DNA of 21,578 nucleotides. Origin: an uncultured Anaerolineae bacterium. Its GTDB lineage: Bacteria; Chloroflexota; Anaerolineae; Anaerolineales; UBA4823. Shown here one piece after another: positions 1-8,660 of the stretch. Made by a program: the position numbers and the translations under genes. The notes beneath the pieces were generated by a model, which was given only the letters and a program-made list of their open reading frames with translations, made no database searches and had not been told where the DNA came from. Location: assembly GCA_937129505.1 (NCBI GenBank), contig CAKZNJ010000159.1, positions 1 through 21,578 of the forward strand, read 5' to 3'. The number at the start of each line of letters is the position of its first letter. The first letter of the stretch is position 1.

Positions 1-1302
1 AACTTCACTCATTACCTCGGAGATCTTTTCGCGGATGTATTCTGAATTCGTCTCCTGATAGCGACGGTGCAAATTGTTGATCACCCCCTCAAAGGGGGTG
101 CGGAAGGTGGCTTCGCGTCCTTCGCGGTTGTAACGGACGGTCACCTCTCTTCCCGCCGTCCCGTAAAGGATGATGTCCAATTTTTCAGGCGGCAAGCTGC
201 TGACAGGGGCGTTCAGGTCGATGTGATATTCGCGCGCAACTGCCTGCAACGCTTGCCAATAATAGCCTCCCTCCTCACGAGGGCCATGCCACTCCGAGAC
301 AATGATCGCTCCCTCGTTGAGCGACAGCTCCTTATTGGGGATAAGCAGATCGGGATCAATGACCAACCTCCCACCCAGTCCTTGGCATTCTGGACAGGCT
401 CCGTGCGGTGTATTGAAGGAAAAGGTGCGCGGTTCGATCTCCGGCAGGCTAACCCCATGTTCTGGGCAAGCAAGATACTCCGAGAAATGCCAATCATAAG
501 GGGCTGGGGCAGGGGTGGAATCAGACAGTTGATCTGCCGAGTCGTCCGCGGGGAGGGGTGGAATCACTTGCACAGTGATGTATCCTTCACCGAATTTGAG
601 CGCTGTTTCGACCGAATCGGTCAAGCGACTGCGAAAGGTAGCCAGGTTTTCATCGTCTTCCCCATTAGGGATAATCAAACGGTCAACAACGGCTTCTATG
701 GTATGCAGTTTGTAGCGGTCTAAAGTGATCTCCTCCTCCAGAGGATAAACAGTTCCATCCACACGAGCGCGGGTGAATCCAGCCTTGCGGATTTCCTCGA
801 AGATCGCCTGATGGGTGCCTTTGCGCCCCCGAATCAGCGGCGCTAAGATCAAAAAGCGGCTGCTCGGCGTTAATTTTTCGATCGCATCCACAATCTCCTG
901 CGCCGATTGTTTGGTCACTTCCCTACCACAGACGGGACAATGGGGGATGCCGATGCGGGCAAAGAGCAAACGGAGGTAATCGTAAATCTCGGTGACCGTC
1001 CCCACCGTAGAGCGCGGATTGTGGGAAACCCCCTTTTGGTCAATCGATACCGCCGGCGACAGTCCTTCAATATAGTCAACATCCGGTTTTTCCATTTGCC
1101 CCAAAAATTGGCGGGCATAAGCGGAAAGCGACTCGACATAGCGCCGTTGGCCCTCGGCGAAGATGGTATCAAAAGCTAAGGATGACTTTCCAGACCCCGA
1201 GAGGCCGGTGATGACAACCAGTTTATCGCGAGGGATATCCACGCTGATGTTTTTCAGGTTATGAACGCGCGCGCCAACCACACGCAGTACATTTTGCGAC
1301 AT
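1..1302 (-). CDS. uvrA: UvrA, excinuclease ABC subunit A (N-terminal part, cut by window edge)
   Basis: UvrA is the ATP-driven DNA damage sensor of nucleotide excision repair; it loads UvrB at lesions. The 434 residues seen are roughly the first 45% of a usual ~940-residue protein, and the frame is still open at base 1. Visible: Walker A GLSGSGKSS at about residues 33-41, the conserved QRRYVESLSAYARQFLGQM block at 52-70, a CPVCG pair at 122-126, and the first zinc module. The zinc module is C279-x2-H282 and C303-x2-C306 (ACPEHG ... GACPECQGLG), a CxxH variant I recall from other UvrA proteins. A Pro/Asp/Ser-rich insert lies just before it at about 247-269. The ATG at 1302 has AGGA about 6 bases upstream and a TATAAT at 1342-1347. 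The next gene upstream is the same-strand P450, 130 bases away; nothing suggests they share a function. Identity is near certain. Confidence 0.97.
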   Translation of the reverse strand, partial: MSQNVLRVVGARVHNLKNISVDIPRDKLVVITGLSGSGKSSLAFDTIFAEGQRRYVESLSAYARQFLGQMEKPDVDYIEGLSPAVSIDQKGVSHNPRSTVGTVTEIYDYLRLLFARIGIPHCPVCGREVTKQSAQEIVDAIEKLTPSSRFLILAPLIRGRKGTHQAIFEEIRKAGFTRARVDGTVYPLEEEITLDRYKLHTIEAVVDRLIIPNGEDDENLATFRSRLTDSVETALKFGEGYITVQVIPPLPADDSADQLSDSTPAPAPYDWHFSEYLACPEHGVSLPEIEPRTFSFNTPHGACPECQGLGGRLVIDPDLLIPNKELSLNEGAIIVSEWHGPREEGGYYWQALQAVAREYHIDLNAPVSSLPPEKLDIILYGTAGREVTVRYNREGREATFRTPFEGVINNLHRRYQETNSEYIREKISEVMSEV

Positions 1303-1341
1303 AGGGCTTCCTATTCCAAACCAAATTCTTCCAGACCTTTC

Positions 1342-1347
1342 ATTATA
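1342..1347 (-). promoter_or_regulatory. Probable -10 element of uvrA
   Basis: Reading the minus strand, a perfect TATAAT is preceded directly by CTTGG and followed by G, about 40 bases before the uvrA ATG. No convincing -35 hexamer sits at 16-18 bases. No LexA-like operator was recognised. The 130-base gap between the P450 stop and the uvrA start holds nothing else clear. Confidence 0.5.
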
Positions 1348-1432
1348 CCAAGCAGGATGGATAGAAGATTTTGAAAATCGCCCAAAAATCACCCCCTTCG
1401 CTCAACCCTCTGGATACCCGCCGAGATTGGCT

Positions 1433-2629
1433 TTAGAAGGTCACGGGTAATGACTTTAGGCCGCGAACGACATAGCTCTGCCGATATTCGACCTTTTCGT
1501 TTGCCAAACGAAGCTGGGGCAGCCTTTCGATAAGAGTCTGAATGGCAACCTGCATTTCCAATCTCGCTAAAGGAGCACCGACACAATAATGAATGCCCGC
1601 CCCAAACGCCAAATGGGGGTTGTCCTGCCGAGTAATATCAAAACGGTGCGGAGCCTCGAAGCGAGCGGGGTCTCGGTTGGCAGCCGCATAAAGCAAAGCA
1701 AGCTGAGCACCCTTCTGCAAATGTAACCCTTTATATTCCATACCCTCTCTCACCCAGCGCCGAAAGAGGTGCAGGGGGGTATCGTAACGGAGAATCTCTT
1801 CAACCGCTGTCTTAATCAATTCAGGGGAACGCTTTAGGAGCTCATATTGGGCGGGGTGAGAGAAAAACGCCAACATCCCATTGGCAATCGCATTGACGGT
1901 TGCCTCATGCCCGGCGTTGAGCATCAGGATACAGGTAGCGATCATCTCGTCTTCGCTCAGCCGATTGCCTTCCTCTTCCATCTCTACCAAGGCGCTGATT
2001 AGGTCGTCTTGGGGTGAGGCTCGCCGTTCGGCGATCAGCTTGCCCAGATAGGACGAAAATTCCACTACCGCGCAATTCGCCCGTCGCGCATCCTCTACCG
2101 TTGGCTTTAGTTCATACATGGCGACAATGGCATGAGACCAAGGGCGCAGAGATGAGCGTCCTTCTTCGGGCACGCCCAACAATTCGGCGATGACCATCAC
2201 AGGCAAAGGTTCGGCAAAATCAGCCAATAAATCCATCTCTCGGCGAGGCAGCACAGCATCGATCAGGTGGTGGGCAATTTCGGTTAGGCGCGGCCGTAAG
2301 GCTTCCACCCTCGCTGGAGTAAACGCCTTATTTACCAACCCTCGCAAACGGCTGTGATCGGGAGGCTCCTTTTCCATCAATGAGTTCAGGTGCAGTTTCC
2401 CAAAGGGTGTTTTGGGGTCGGGTTTTGGCGCTCCTTCGAGATCTCTGCCCAGCCGCCGATCTCGCAACAGAGCATTTATATCCTCATACGTGCTCACAAA
2501 CCACAGTTTCCAGTCAGGATCATATAAAATCGGACTTTCTTCTCGTAGTCGATCGTAAAAGGGATAAGGGTCGGCGATGAAATCGGGCGCGAGGGGATCG
2601 AAAGGCAGTTTTTGCTTGGAGAGAGTCAC
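1433..2629 (-). CDS. Cytochrome P450, bacterial soluble class
   Basis: A 398-residue haem-thiolate monooxygenase without a signal peptide or membrane anchor, so probably cytosolic. Diagnostic parts are all present: I-helix AGHEAT at 239-244 (oxygen activation), ExxR at E278-R281, and the haem loop FGAGIHYCVG at 342-351 with Cys349 as the iron ligand. The C-helix HxxxR at 92-96 fits a haem-propionate contact. Length and motif style match the CYP107-like group, which hydroxylates small lipids, terpenoids or polyketides; the substrate cannot be read from sequence. No ferredoxin, ferredoxin reductase or biosynthetic cluster lies nearby, so it must use redox partners encoded elsewhere. Start is GTG at 2629, supported by GGAGG 6 bases upstream and a good promoter. 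It is transcribed divergently from nagA. Confidence 0.95.
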   Translation of the reverse strand: MTLSKQKLPFDPLAPDFIADPYPFYDRLREESPILYDPDWKLWFVSTYEDINALLRDRRLGRDLEGAPKPDPKTPFGKLHLNSLMEKEPPDHSRLRGLVNKAFTPARVEALRPRLTEIAHHLIDAVLPRREMDLLADFAEPLPVMVIAELLGVPEEGRSSLRPWSHAIVAMYELKPTVEDARRANCAVVEFSSYLGKLIAERRASPQDDLISALVEMEEEGNRLSEDEMIATCILMLNAGHEATVNAIANGMLAFFSHPAQYELLKRSPELIKTAVEEILRYDTPLHLFRRWVREGMEYKGLHLQKGAQLALLYAAANRDPARFEAPHRFDITRQDNPHLAFGAGIHYCVGAPLARLEMQVAIQTLIERLPQLRLANEKVEYRQSYVVRGLKSLPVTF

Positions 2630-2665
2630 AGGTATCCTCCGTTTTCAAGAGCACGCTTTGCCCCG

Positions 2666-2694
2666 ATTATAAGACCAAAAATGTCTGTTTCCAA
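2666..2694 (-). promoter_or_regulatory. Promoter of the P450 gene
   Basis: On the minus strand TTGGAA (2694-2689) and TATAAT (2671-2666) are separated by exactly 17 bases, a good sigma-70-type match. The -10 lies about 37 bases from the GTG start. The 195-base divergent region between P450 and nagA has a promoter in each direction; no clear operator palindrome was seen. Confidence 0.6.
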
Positions 2695-2764
2695 AATTGC
2701 CTAACTCTCTTTTTTGGCTCAGACTCACTTGCTTTGATCTATCCATGTTCCCGCCTGCGGTAAG

Positions 2765-2793
2765 CTCTCAAAGGGAGGCAGAGAGGCTATAAT
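2765..2793 (+). promoter_or_regulatory. Probable promoter of nagA
   Basis: A perfect TATAAT at 2788-2793 lies 31 bases before the nagA ATG. The best -35 at 17 bases (CTCTCA, 2765-2770) matches poorly, so the promoter may be weak or activator-dependent. No purine-rich ribosome-binding site precedes the ATG. Confidence 0.45.
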
Positions 2794-2824
2794 ATACGAG
2801 ATGTGCACTCTATTTCTTAGCTAA

Positions 2825-3994
2825 ATGATCCCCATGACTCATCAAATCCTTCATCTTCTCCATGTTGATGCCTTCACCCCTCAGGGTTGGGTCAGAGATG
2901 CTTGCCTCTCTATCCAAGACGGGCGCATCAAGCAAATTTCTCCCTGCACGGCGGAAATGGAGCTGCCCGAAGGCAAGCGGATCGAGCGCCCTGGTTGGAT
3001 TGCTTCCCCAGGTTGGATTGAACTGCAGATCAACGGTGCCTTCGGCGTGGACTTCGCTGAAGAACCGCAGCGAATCTGGGAGATCGCCAGCCGCTTACCC
3101 GAGTTTGGCTTTACCGCATTCCTGCCAACCGTGATCACCTCACCCCTCTCTGTCTTCCAACAGGCAATCGAGGCTTGGAAGGCAGGCGCACCTCCCGGCT
3201 GGCGAGGGGCGGTGCCCCTAGGGCTGCACTTTGAGGGACCCTTTCTGAACATCAAGAGAAAAGGGGCACACAACCCGCAGTTTTTACAATTACCCGATGC
3301 GGCTCTGGTGCCAGACTGGGAGGTTGCCAACGGCGTACGCTTAGTCACTTTAGCCCCAGAGCTTCCAGGCGCCTTCGACCTCGCTCAAAAGCTGCGGCAG
3401 CGCGGCATAACCCTTGCCATCGGTCACTCGTTGGCAACTTACGAGGAAGCTGTAGCCGCCTTTGGGCAAGGGTTTCAGTACGTGACTCACCTTTACAACG
3501 CCATGACCCCCCTGGAATATCGCTCGCCGGGATTGGTGGGTGCAATTCTGACCCATCCTGAAATCACCGTCAGCTTAATTGCAGATGGCATTCACGTGCA
3601 CCCCGCCATGCTGAAGTTAGCCTATCAAACCCGCAGCTCCGATAAGGTGGTTTTAGTAACCGATGCCATGAGCGCTTTGGGGATGCCGCCTGGGCGTTAT
3701 CCCTTAGGGGGCAGACAGGAGGTCTTTGTCGATGAGCGCAGTGCCCGCCTGCAGGATGGCACCTTAGCCGGCAGCATCCTCAAACCCGCCGATGCGTTGC
3801 GCAACATGATGGAATACTGCAACCTGCCCATGGAAGCAGTCTTACCCTGCTTGACCAGCAATCCTGCCCGAGTGCTTAACTTGCCCAATAAGGGACGACT
3901 AGAAGCCGGTGCTGATGCTGATATAACCCTCCTTGACTCACAAGGCAATCCTGCAATGACGATCGTCGGTGGGGAAATTGTCTTTGAAGCCTGA
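2825..3994 (+). CDS. nagA: N-acetylglucosamine-6-phosphate deacetylase
   Basis: Removes acetate from GlcNAc-6-phosphate in amino-sugar and cell-wall recycling. It is a 389-residue amidohydrolase-fold protein of full family length. Metal-site residues are visible: E137 in HFEGPF, H201 in GHS, H222 in THLYNAM, and catalytic D280 in VTDAMSALG; DGIHVHP (254-260) is the phosphate/sugar region. The usual HxH pair of the first strand is replaced by Q68-x-N70, as in the E. coli enzyme, which suggests a single-metal site. No nagB, PTS or GlcNAc kinase is adjacent. Two possible starts exist, ATG 2825 and ATG 2834; neither has a good Shine-Dalgarno. The next gene follows after 9 bases, so the two are probably co-transcribed. 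Confidence 0.94.
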   Translation: MIPMTHQILHLLHVDAFTPQGWVRDACLSIQDGRIKQISPCTAEMELPEGKRIERPGWIASPGWIELQINGAFGVDFAEEPQRIWEIASRLPEFGFTAFLPTVITSPLSVFQQAIEAWKAGAPPGWRGAVPLGLHFEGPFLNIKRKGAHNPQFLQLPDAALVPDWEVANGVRLVTLAPELPGAFDLAQKLRQRGITLAIGHSLATYEEAVAAFGQGFQYVTHLYNAMTPLEYRSPGLVGAILTHPEITVSLIADGIHVHPAMLKLAYQTRSSDKVVLVTDAMSALGMPPGRYPLGGRQEVFVDERSARLQDGTLAGSILKPADALRNMMEYCNLPMEAVLPCLTSNPARVLNLPNKGRLEAGADADITLLDSQGNPAMTIVGGEIVFEA

Positions 3995-4003
3995 GTAACC
4001 AGA

Positions 4004-5419
4004 ATGCCCCTTCCAGAATCTTTTACCCCGCGCCACGCTTTCGATGAAGAACAATATCGAAAGACGCTGAACGCCGGCATTGCTGCCATCAAAGGGGGCA
4101 ACTTAACCGAAGCCCAAAGCGTCTTACACAAAGCTGCAGAAATGAAGCCCACCGATCCCCAGCCCTGGCTTTGGCTTTCTGCCACCACCCAAGACCCCGC
4201 AGAGCAAAGGGAATATCTCGAATATGCGTTGGCGGCTGATCCGCACAACAGCGCTGCAAGGCGCGGTTTAGCGATCCTCAGCGGCAAGACGGATCGCAGC
4301 CGCCTGCTTGCTGAAGGGGAGGAATATCAAAACCCCTTTTCTGAAGAACCCTTAGCAGCCCAAGCTAAGCATGTCTTCCGTTGTGAGCAGTGTGGCGGCA
4401 GAATGCGCTATGAGATTTCTGCCCAAGAATTGGTGTGTGAAAATTGTAGCAACCACAAGGCACTGTCACAGGTGACCGTGGCTGATCAAGCTGAACAAGT
4501 CTTCGATTTCGTGTTACCCACGACGCTTGGCCATCGCTGGGCAGAAGCACAACACCAGTTTGCCTGCCCGCAGTGCGGCGCCGTCACAGTTCTCGCCGTG
4601 CGTGAAAGGACACTCACCTGTGCTCATTGCGGCTCATCCCAGTTAATCGAATCGCAGGAAAGCAAGGAACTCCTCGAGCCCAATGCGATTGTCCCCCCAA
4701 AGATCACCCCCGACGAAGCCAGCAAACTAGTGCGCCAGTGGCTCGGCAGAGGTCTGTTCATCCCGGACGACTTGAAGAAGTTAGCTAAACCCTCCACGCT
4801 GCGGCCGGTCTATTACCCCTTTTGGACTTTCGATGGCATTCTGAAGATCAATTGGGTTTGCGAGGTCAACTACGGCACAAGCCGTTATCCGCTTTGGAGG
4901 GTGGAGCGCGGCGAGGAGTTCGAGATCTTCGATGACGAATGGGTGAGTGGACTTTCCTCCCTCTCTACCGAGGAGCTCGGACAGCTCACTCCACTCGATT
5001 TCAAAGCAGTGGTGGCATACGATGCAGCGTTCCTAGCGGATTGGAAGGTATTGGCATACGACCGTTCGTTAGCAGAGGCTTCGCTCGACGCGCGAGAACG
5101 CATCGCCAATCGCCTGCGCCAAGACTTAAGCCACAAGGTGCTTGTCGGGCAACAAAAGCGCAATTTGCGAGGCGGCGCGACAGAATGGAGCGCCTTAACC
5201 TACAAACTGGTTTTGTTCCCCTTCTATGTGGGTAACTATTCTTACGCTGGCAAGGAATATCACTTGTTTGTCAATGCTCAAAATGGCAAGGTCAATGGTG
5301 CAAAACCAGTGGATCGGTTAAAACGGCTAGCTTTTTACCTCTTAGTGGCATTGAGTGCTCTCGTCCTGCTGCTGGCGTTTGTTTCCCTAGGGCTGAGCTT
5401 TGGCTGGTTTGGTAATTAA
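4004..5419 (+). CDS. TPR / double zinc-ribbon protein with C-terminal membrane anchor, function unknown
   Basis: A 471-residue protein of unknown role. In order: two TPR-like helical repeats (about 18-95; the PQPWLWLS...DPHNSAARRGL style is common in Chloroflexota), zinc ribbon 1 (C127-x2-C130, C145-x2-C148), zinc ribbon 2 (C188-x2-C191, C206-x2-C209), a mixed domain (about 225-435) and one hydrophobic helix (about 441-468) just before the C-terminus. The middle, with a VPPKITPDEA start and a VYYPFWTFDG motif, resembles uncharacterised proteins annotated as TFIIB-type zinc-ribbon or PriA-like zinc-finger proteins; it has no helicase motifs. The anchor implies that the ribbons and TPRs face the cytoplasm. 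It starts 9 bases after nagA with no clear Shine-Dalgarno, suggesting translational dependence on nagA. Confidence 0.85.
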   Translation: MPLPESFTPRHAFDEEQYRKTLNAGIAAIKGGNLTEAQSVLHKAAEMKPTDPQPWLWLSATTQDPAEQREYLEYALAADPHNSAARRGLAILSGKTDRSRLLAEGEEYQNPFSEEPLAAQAKHVFRCEQCGGRMRYEISAQELVCENCSNHKALSQVTVADQAEQVFDFVLPTTLGHRWAEAQHQFACPQCGAVTVLAVRERTLTCAHCGSSQLIESQESKELLEPNAIVPPKITPDEASKLVRQWLGRGLFIPDDLKKLAKPSTLRPVYYPFWTFDGILKINWVCEVNYGTSRYPLWRVERGEEFEIFDDEWVSGLSSLSTEELGQLTPLDFKAVVAYDAAFLADWKVLAYDRSLAEASLDARERIANRLRQDLSHKVLVGQQKRNLRGGATEWSALTYKLVLFPFYVGNYSYAGKEYHLFVNAQNGKVNGAKPVDRLKRLAFYLLVALSALVLLLAFVSLGLSFGWFGN

Positions 5420-5447
5420 AGGCATTTTTCGATTAAAATAAACCCTC

Positions 5448-5463
5448 GCCGTATTTAAACGGC
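5448..5463 (+). terminator. Weak hairpin with T-rich tail between the zinc-ribbon gene and glyQS
   Basis: GCCGT and ACGGC form a 5-bp stem around a 6-base loop and are followed by TTATCTTTT. It is short for an intrinsic terminator. It lies in the 121-145-base leader of glyQS, so it could also be a leader structure; no T-box consensus was found. Confidence 0.3.
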
Positions 5464-5564
5464 TTATCTTTTCCCAACGCTGGCTGGAACTTCACCCATC
5501 ACTCATTTTACGGCAAGCGGAGTGGAATGACAACCATTTTTTGACCGCAGGAATTTCAACCGAA

Positions 5565-8500
5565 ATGAAAAAAGAGTTTTCTTTTCAATCCATCATCATG
5601 ACTTTACAGGACTTCTGGGCAAAAGAGGGTTGCCTAATTTGGCAACCCTATTACACCCAAGTCGGGGCGGGCACGATGAACCCCGCCACGGCTTTGCGTG
5701 TTTTAGGTCCCGAACCTTGGAATGTGGCTTATGTGGAGCCCTCCATCCGGCCGGATGATGGACGGTACGGCGAAAACCCTAATCGCCTGCAGATGCACTA
5801 CCAATTTCAGGTAATCCTAAAACCCGATCCGGGCAACCCGCAAGAGATCTATCTGCATTCTTTGGAGGCACTTGGTATCGACCCTCGCCAACATGATATC
5901 CGTTTTGTAGAAGATAATTGGGAATCCCCTGCGTTAGGCGCCTGGGGATTGGGCTGGGAAGTCTGGTTAGATGGACAGGAAATCACCCAATTCACTTACT
6001 TTCAGCAATCTGGTGGACAGGTTCTAGAGCCGGTCTCGGTTGAAATTACCTATGGGTTGGAACGCATCGCCATCGCGTTGCAGCGGGTAAGCAGTTTTCG
6101 GGAAATCCAATGGAATCAGGCTTTCACAGATGGAGATGTCAACTTACAAGCCGAACAAGAGCACAGCAAATATTATTTTGAAATCGCCGATGTCGAGCGG
6201 TTGCGCCAAATGTATGACCTTTTCGAAGCCGAAGCAAACGCTTGTTTGGAACAGGGTTTGGTTTTACCTGCCCACGATTATGTCTTGAAATGCTCACACA
6301 CTTTTAACGTTCTGGATACCCGCGGCGCCATAGGCGTCACCGAACGCCAAGCCTTTTTTGGACGAATGCGTGACCTTTCCCGCCGCGTCGCAGAAGCTTA
6401 CCTCGCTCAACGCCAAGCGTTAGGGTTCCCTTGGCGAGAGCGCGAGGTGCGGTTGGTTTCTGCTGTAAGCCCAACCAGCGCTTCAATGGCAAAGCCAAAC
6501 GACCTCGGCGGTGGCGCGACTCCCGATCCCGAGGCGAAAGATGGTTCACTCTTTCTGCTAGAAATCGGAACAGAAGAGTTACCCGCCCGTGATTTGAGCG
6601 ATGCCCTCGCCCAACTACGCTCACGCCTGCCTGGTTGGTTGGAGGAATTGCGCCTTACTTATCAATCGGTAGAAGTGATGGGCACACCGCGCCGATTGGT
6701 CGTGCAAGTCAAAGGACTCGCCGACCGTCAAAGCGACCACGAGATGCTGGTCAAAGGGCCTCCCGCAGCGCGCGCTTTTAATGCCGATGGCAGCCCAACG
6801 CCCGCCGCAGAAGGTTTTGCCCGCAACAAGGGCATTAAAGTGAGCGACCTACAAGTTCAGGAGATCGATGGCGGTCGGTATGTAGTGGCGGTGATCCGTG
6901 AGGAAGGCAATCCTACTCCCGCTGTGCTAGCCAAAGCCTTACCCGATCTGATTGCCTCCTTGCGCTTCGAAAAATCAATGCGCTGGAACCAGAGCAATAT
7001 TTCCTTCTCGCGCCCCATCCGTTGGCTGATGGCTCTTTATGACACAACCCCTATCCCCTTCGAATATGCAGGGTTGACCGCTCAGCCCCGCACGCGCGGC
7101 CTGCGTTTTCTTCAACCCCCCGAAATTCAACTCAATTCGGCAGAAGACTATTTCCACTTCCTGCAAAGTCAGGGGATTGTGCTCGATCCTCAGCAACGCC
7201 AAGCGAAAATTGCCGCACAAGTGCAGCAGCAGGCACAGGCTGTAGGAGGTCATAGCGAGCTCGACCCCGACTTACTGAGCGAAGTCACCCATTTAGTCGA
7301 AGCACCCACCGTCTTGCGGGGCACCTTTGATGTCTCGCACCTAGAGCTGCCTCGAGAAGTGCTGATTTCGGTGATGAAAAAGCATCAGCGTTACTTCCCA
7401 GTGCAAAGTATGGACGGCGCTTTGCTGCCCTACTTCCTTACGGTGGCGAACAAGCCCACCAGCGAGGACGGTTGTGAAGGGGCAACGGTGATCATCGAGG
7501 GCAACGAGCACGTGATTCGCGCCCGTTTTGCCGATGCAGCTTATTTTGTTCGCGAGGATCTCAAACAACCGTTGGAAAAATTTCTCCCTCGCCTCAGCAA
7601 GCTCACCTTCCAGTATAAGCTGGGTTCTATGTTGGACAAAACCCACCGCATAGAGCAACTGGTCGAAGCAATAGGGCCTACGTGTGCGCTGGATGACGCT
7701 GAGATGGAGGTCGCCCGCCGCGCTGCTCATCTCTGCAAAGCCGATTTGGCGACCCAAATGGTGGTCGAAATGACCTCTCTACAAGGGGTAATGGGGCGTT
7801 ACTATGCCCTGCAAAGCGGAGAAACGCCTGCCGTTGCCGAAGCGATCTTTGAACACTATCTGCCGCGCTTCGCCGGTGATATGCTACCCAAAACCAAAGC
7901 TGGCTTGGTTGTCGGTTTAGCCGATCGTTTTGATACGCTGGCAGGTTTATTTGCGGCCGGTTTGGCACCCTCAGGGAATAAAGACCCCTTCGCGCAACGG
8001 CGCGCTGCGCTTGGCTTAGTCCAAAACTTGCTCACCTGGAAACTCGATTTCTCTTTGCACAAAGCTCTTCAGGAAGCAGCGCATTTATTACCGATTACAG
8101 CTTCGCCTCAGAGTCTCTCAGCTTGCCATGCCTTTATCCTGGAACGTCTGCGCAATTTCTTGCTTGAACAGGGTTATCGTTACGATGTCATCGAAGCTGC
8201 CCTAGAAGTGCAAGGAGATAACCCAGCCGCCGCTGAGCGGACAATTCAAGAACTGAGCCGATGGGTTGAGCGCGAAGATTGGCACACCATTCTACCCGCT
8301 TATGCTCGCTGTGTCCGCATTACCCGCGAGTTCAGCCAGCGCTTCCCGCTCGATGAAACGCAATTGCAAGAACCAGCCGAACGTGCCCTTTACGATGCCT
8401 TGAAGCAAGCAGAGAGAGCTCCCCGCCGTGCCGGTTCGGTTGATGATTTTCTTAATACCTTCCTGCCGCTGATCCCATTCATCAACTGCTTCTTTGATGA

Positions 8501-8615
8501 AGTGTTGGTGATGACTGAGGACCTAACGCTGCGCCAGAATCGCCTCGGTTTGCTACAACGCCTCATCGCTATGGCAGACGGCGTTGCTGATCTCTCGCGC
8601 CTTGAAGGTTTCTAA
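5565..8615 (+). CDS. glyQS: Glycyl-tRNA synthetase, alpha and beta subunits fused
   Basis: Charges tRNA-Gly. Most bacteria with this type encode alpha (GlyQ, ~300 aa) and beta (GlyS, ~690 aa) separately; here both are in one 1016-residue chain. Residues 1-~292 are the class II alpha catalytic part (LTLQDFW-like start, GPEPWNVAYVEPS, DGRYGENPNRLQ, HDIRFVEDNWE, GAWGLGWEVW). A low-complexity linker of about 35 residues follows. The beta part begins near 329 (FLLEIGTEELP) and runs through an HD-like region to the C-terminal DALR-type anticodon domain ending DGVADLSRLEGF. The ATG at 5565 is preferred because it leaves six residues before FQSII, matching GlyQ N-termini. An in-frame TTG at 5541 would add eight residues. 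No frameshift is seen at the joint, so the fusion is real in this sequence. A possible -10 (TAAAAT, 5434-5439) lies upstream. Confidence 0.97.
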   Translation: MKKEFSFQSIIMTLQDFWAKEGCLIWQPYYTQVGAGTMNPATALRVLGPEPWNVAYVEPSIRPDDGRYGENPNRLQMHYQFQVILKPDPGNPQEIYLHSLEALGIDPRQHDIRFVEDNWESPALGAWGLGWEVWLDGQEITQFTYFQQSGGQVLEPVSVEITYGLERIAIALQRVSSFREIQWNQAFTDGDVNLQAEQEHSKYYFEIADVERLRQMYDLFEAEANACLEQGLVLPAHDYVLKCSHTFNVLDTRGAIGVTERQAFFGRMRDLSRRVAEAYLAQRQALGFPWREREVRLVSAVSPTSASMAKPNDLGGGATPDPEAKDGSLFLLEIGTEELPARDLSDALAQLRSRLPGWLEELRLTYQSVEVMGTPRRLVVQVKGLADRQSDHEMLVKGPPAARAFNADGSPTPAAEGFARNKGIKVSDLQVQEIDGGRYVVAVIREEGNPTPAVLAKALPDLIASLRFEKSMRWNQSNISFSRPIRWLMALYDTTPIPFEYAGLTAQPRTRGLRFLQPPEIQLNSAEDYFHFLQSQGIVLDPQQRQAKIAAQVQQQAQAVGGHSELDPDLLSEVTHLVEAPTVLRGTFDVSHLELPREVLISVMKKHQRYFPVQSMDGALLPYFLTVANKPTSEDGCEGATVIIEGNEHVIRARFADAAYFVREDLKQPLEKFLPRLSKLTFQYKLGSMLDKTHRIEQLVEAIGPTCALDDAEMEVARRAAHLCKADLATQMVVEMTSLQGVMGRYYALQSGETPAVAEAIFEHYLPRFAGDMLPKTKAGLVVGLADRFDTLAGLFAAGLAPSGNKDPFAQRRAALGLVQNLLTWKLDFSLHKALQEAAHLLPITASPQSLSACHAFILERLRNFLLEQGYRYDVIEAALEVQGDNPAAAERTIQELSRWVEREDWHTILPAYARCVRITREFSQRFPLDETQLQEPAERALYDALKQAERAPRRAGSVDDFLNTFLPLIPFINCFFDEVLVMTEDLTLRQNRLGLLQRLIAMADGVADLSRLEGF

Positions 8616-8628
8616 GAGCCGCAAACAA

Positions 8629-8660
8629 GCGCTGGCCGGAAAACGAAATCTCGCCAGCGC
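8629..8660 (+). terminator. Hairpin just after glyQS, possible terminator
   Basis: GCGCTGGC (8629-8636) and GCCAGCGC (8653-8660) form a perfect 8-bp GC-rich stem with a 16-base loop, 13 bases past the glyQS stop. There is no T-run directly after it; the nearest is TTTT about 17 bases on. It may be a transcript-end stabiliser rather than a classical terminator. Confidence 0.45.

Noticed and set aside
67..723. 218-residue plus-strand frame inside uvrA
   Set aside because: It is antisense to a clearly conserved UvrA reading frame and has no family resemblance.
5420..5564. Possible T-box leader before glyQS
   Set aside because: A stem is present, but the AGGGTGG-ACCGCG core and specifier arrangement are not found; GGAGTGGAATGACAACC is too different.
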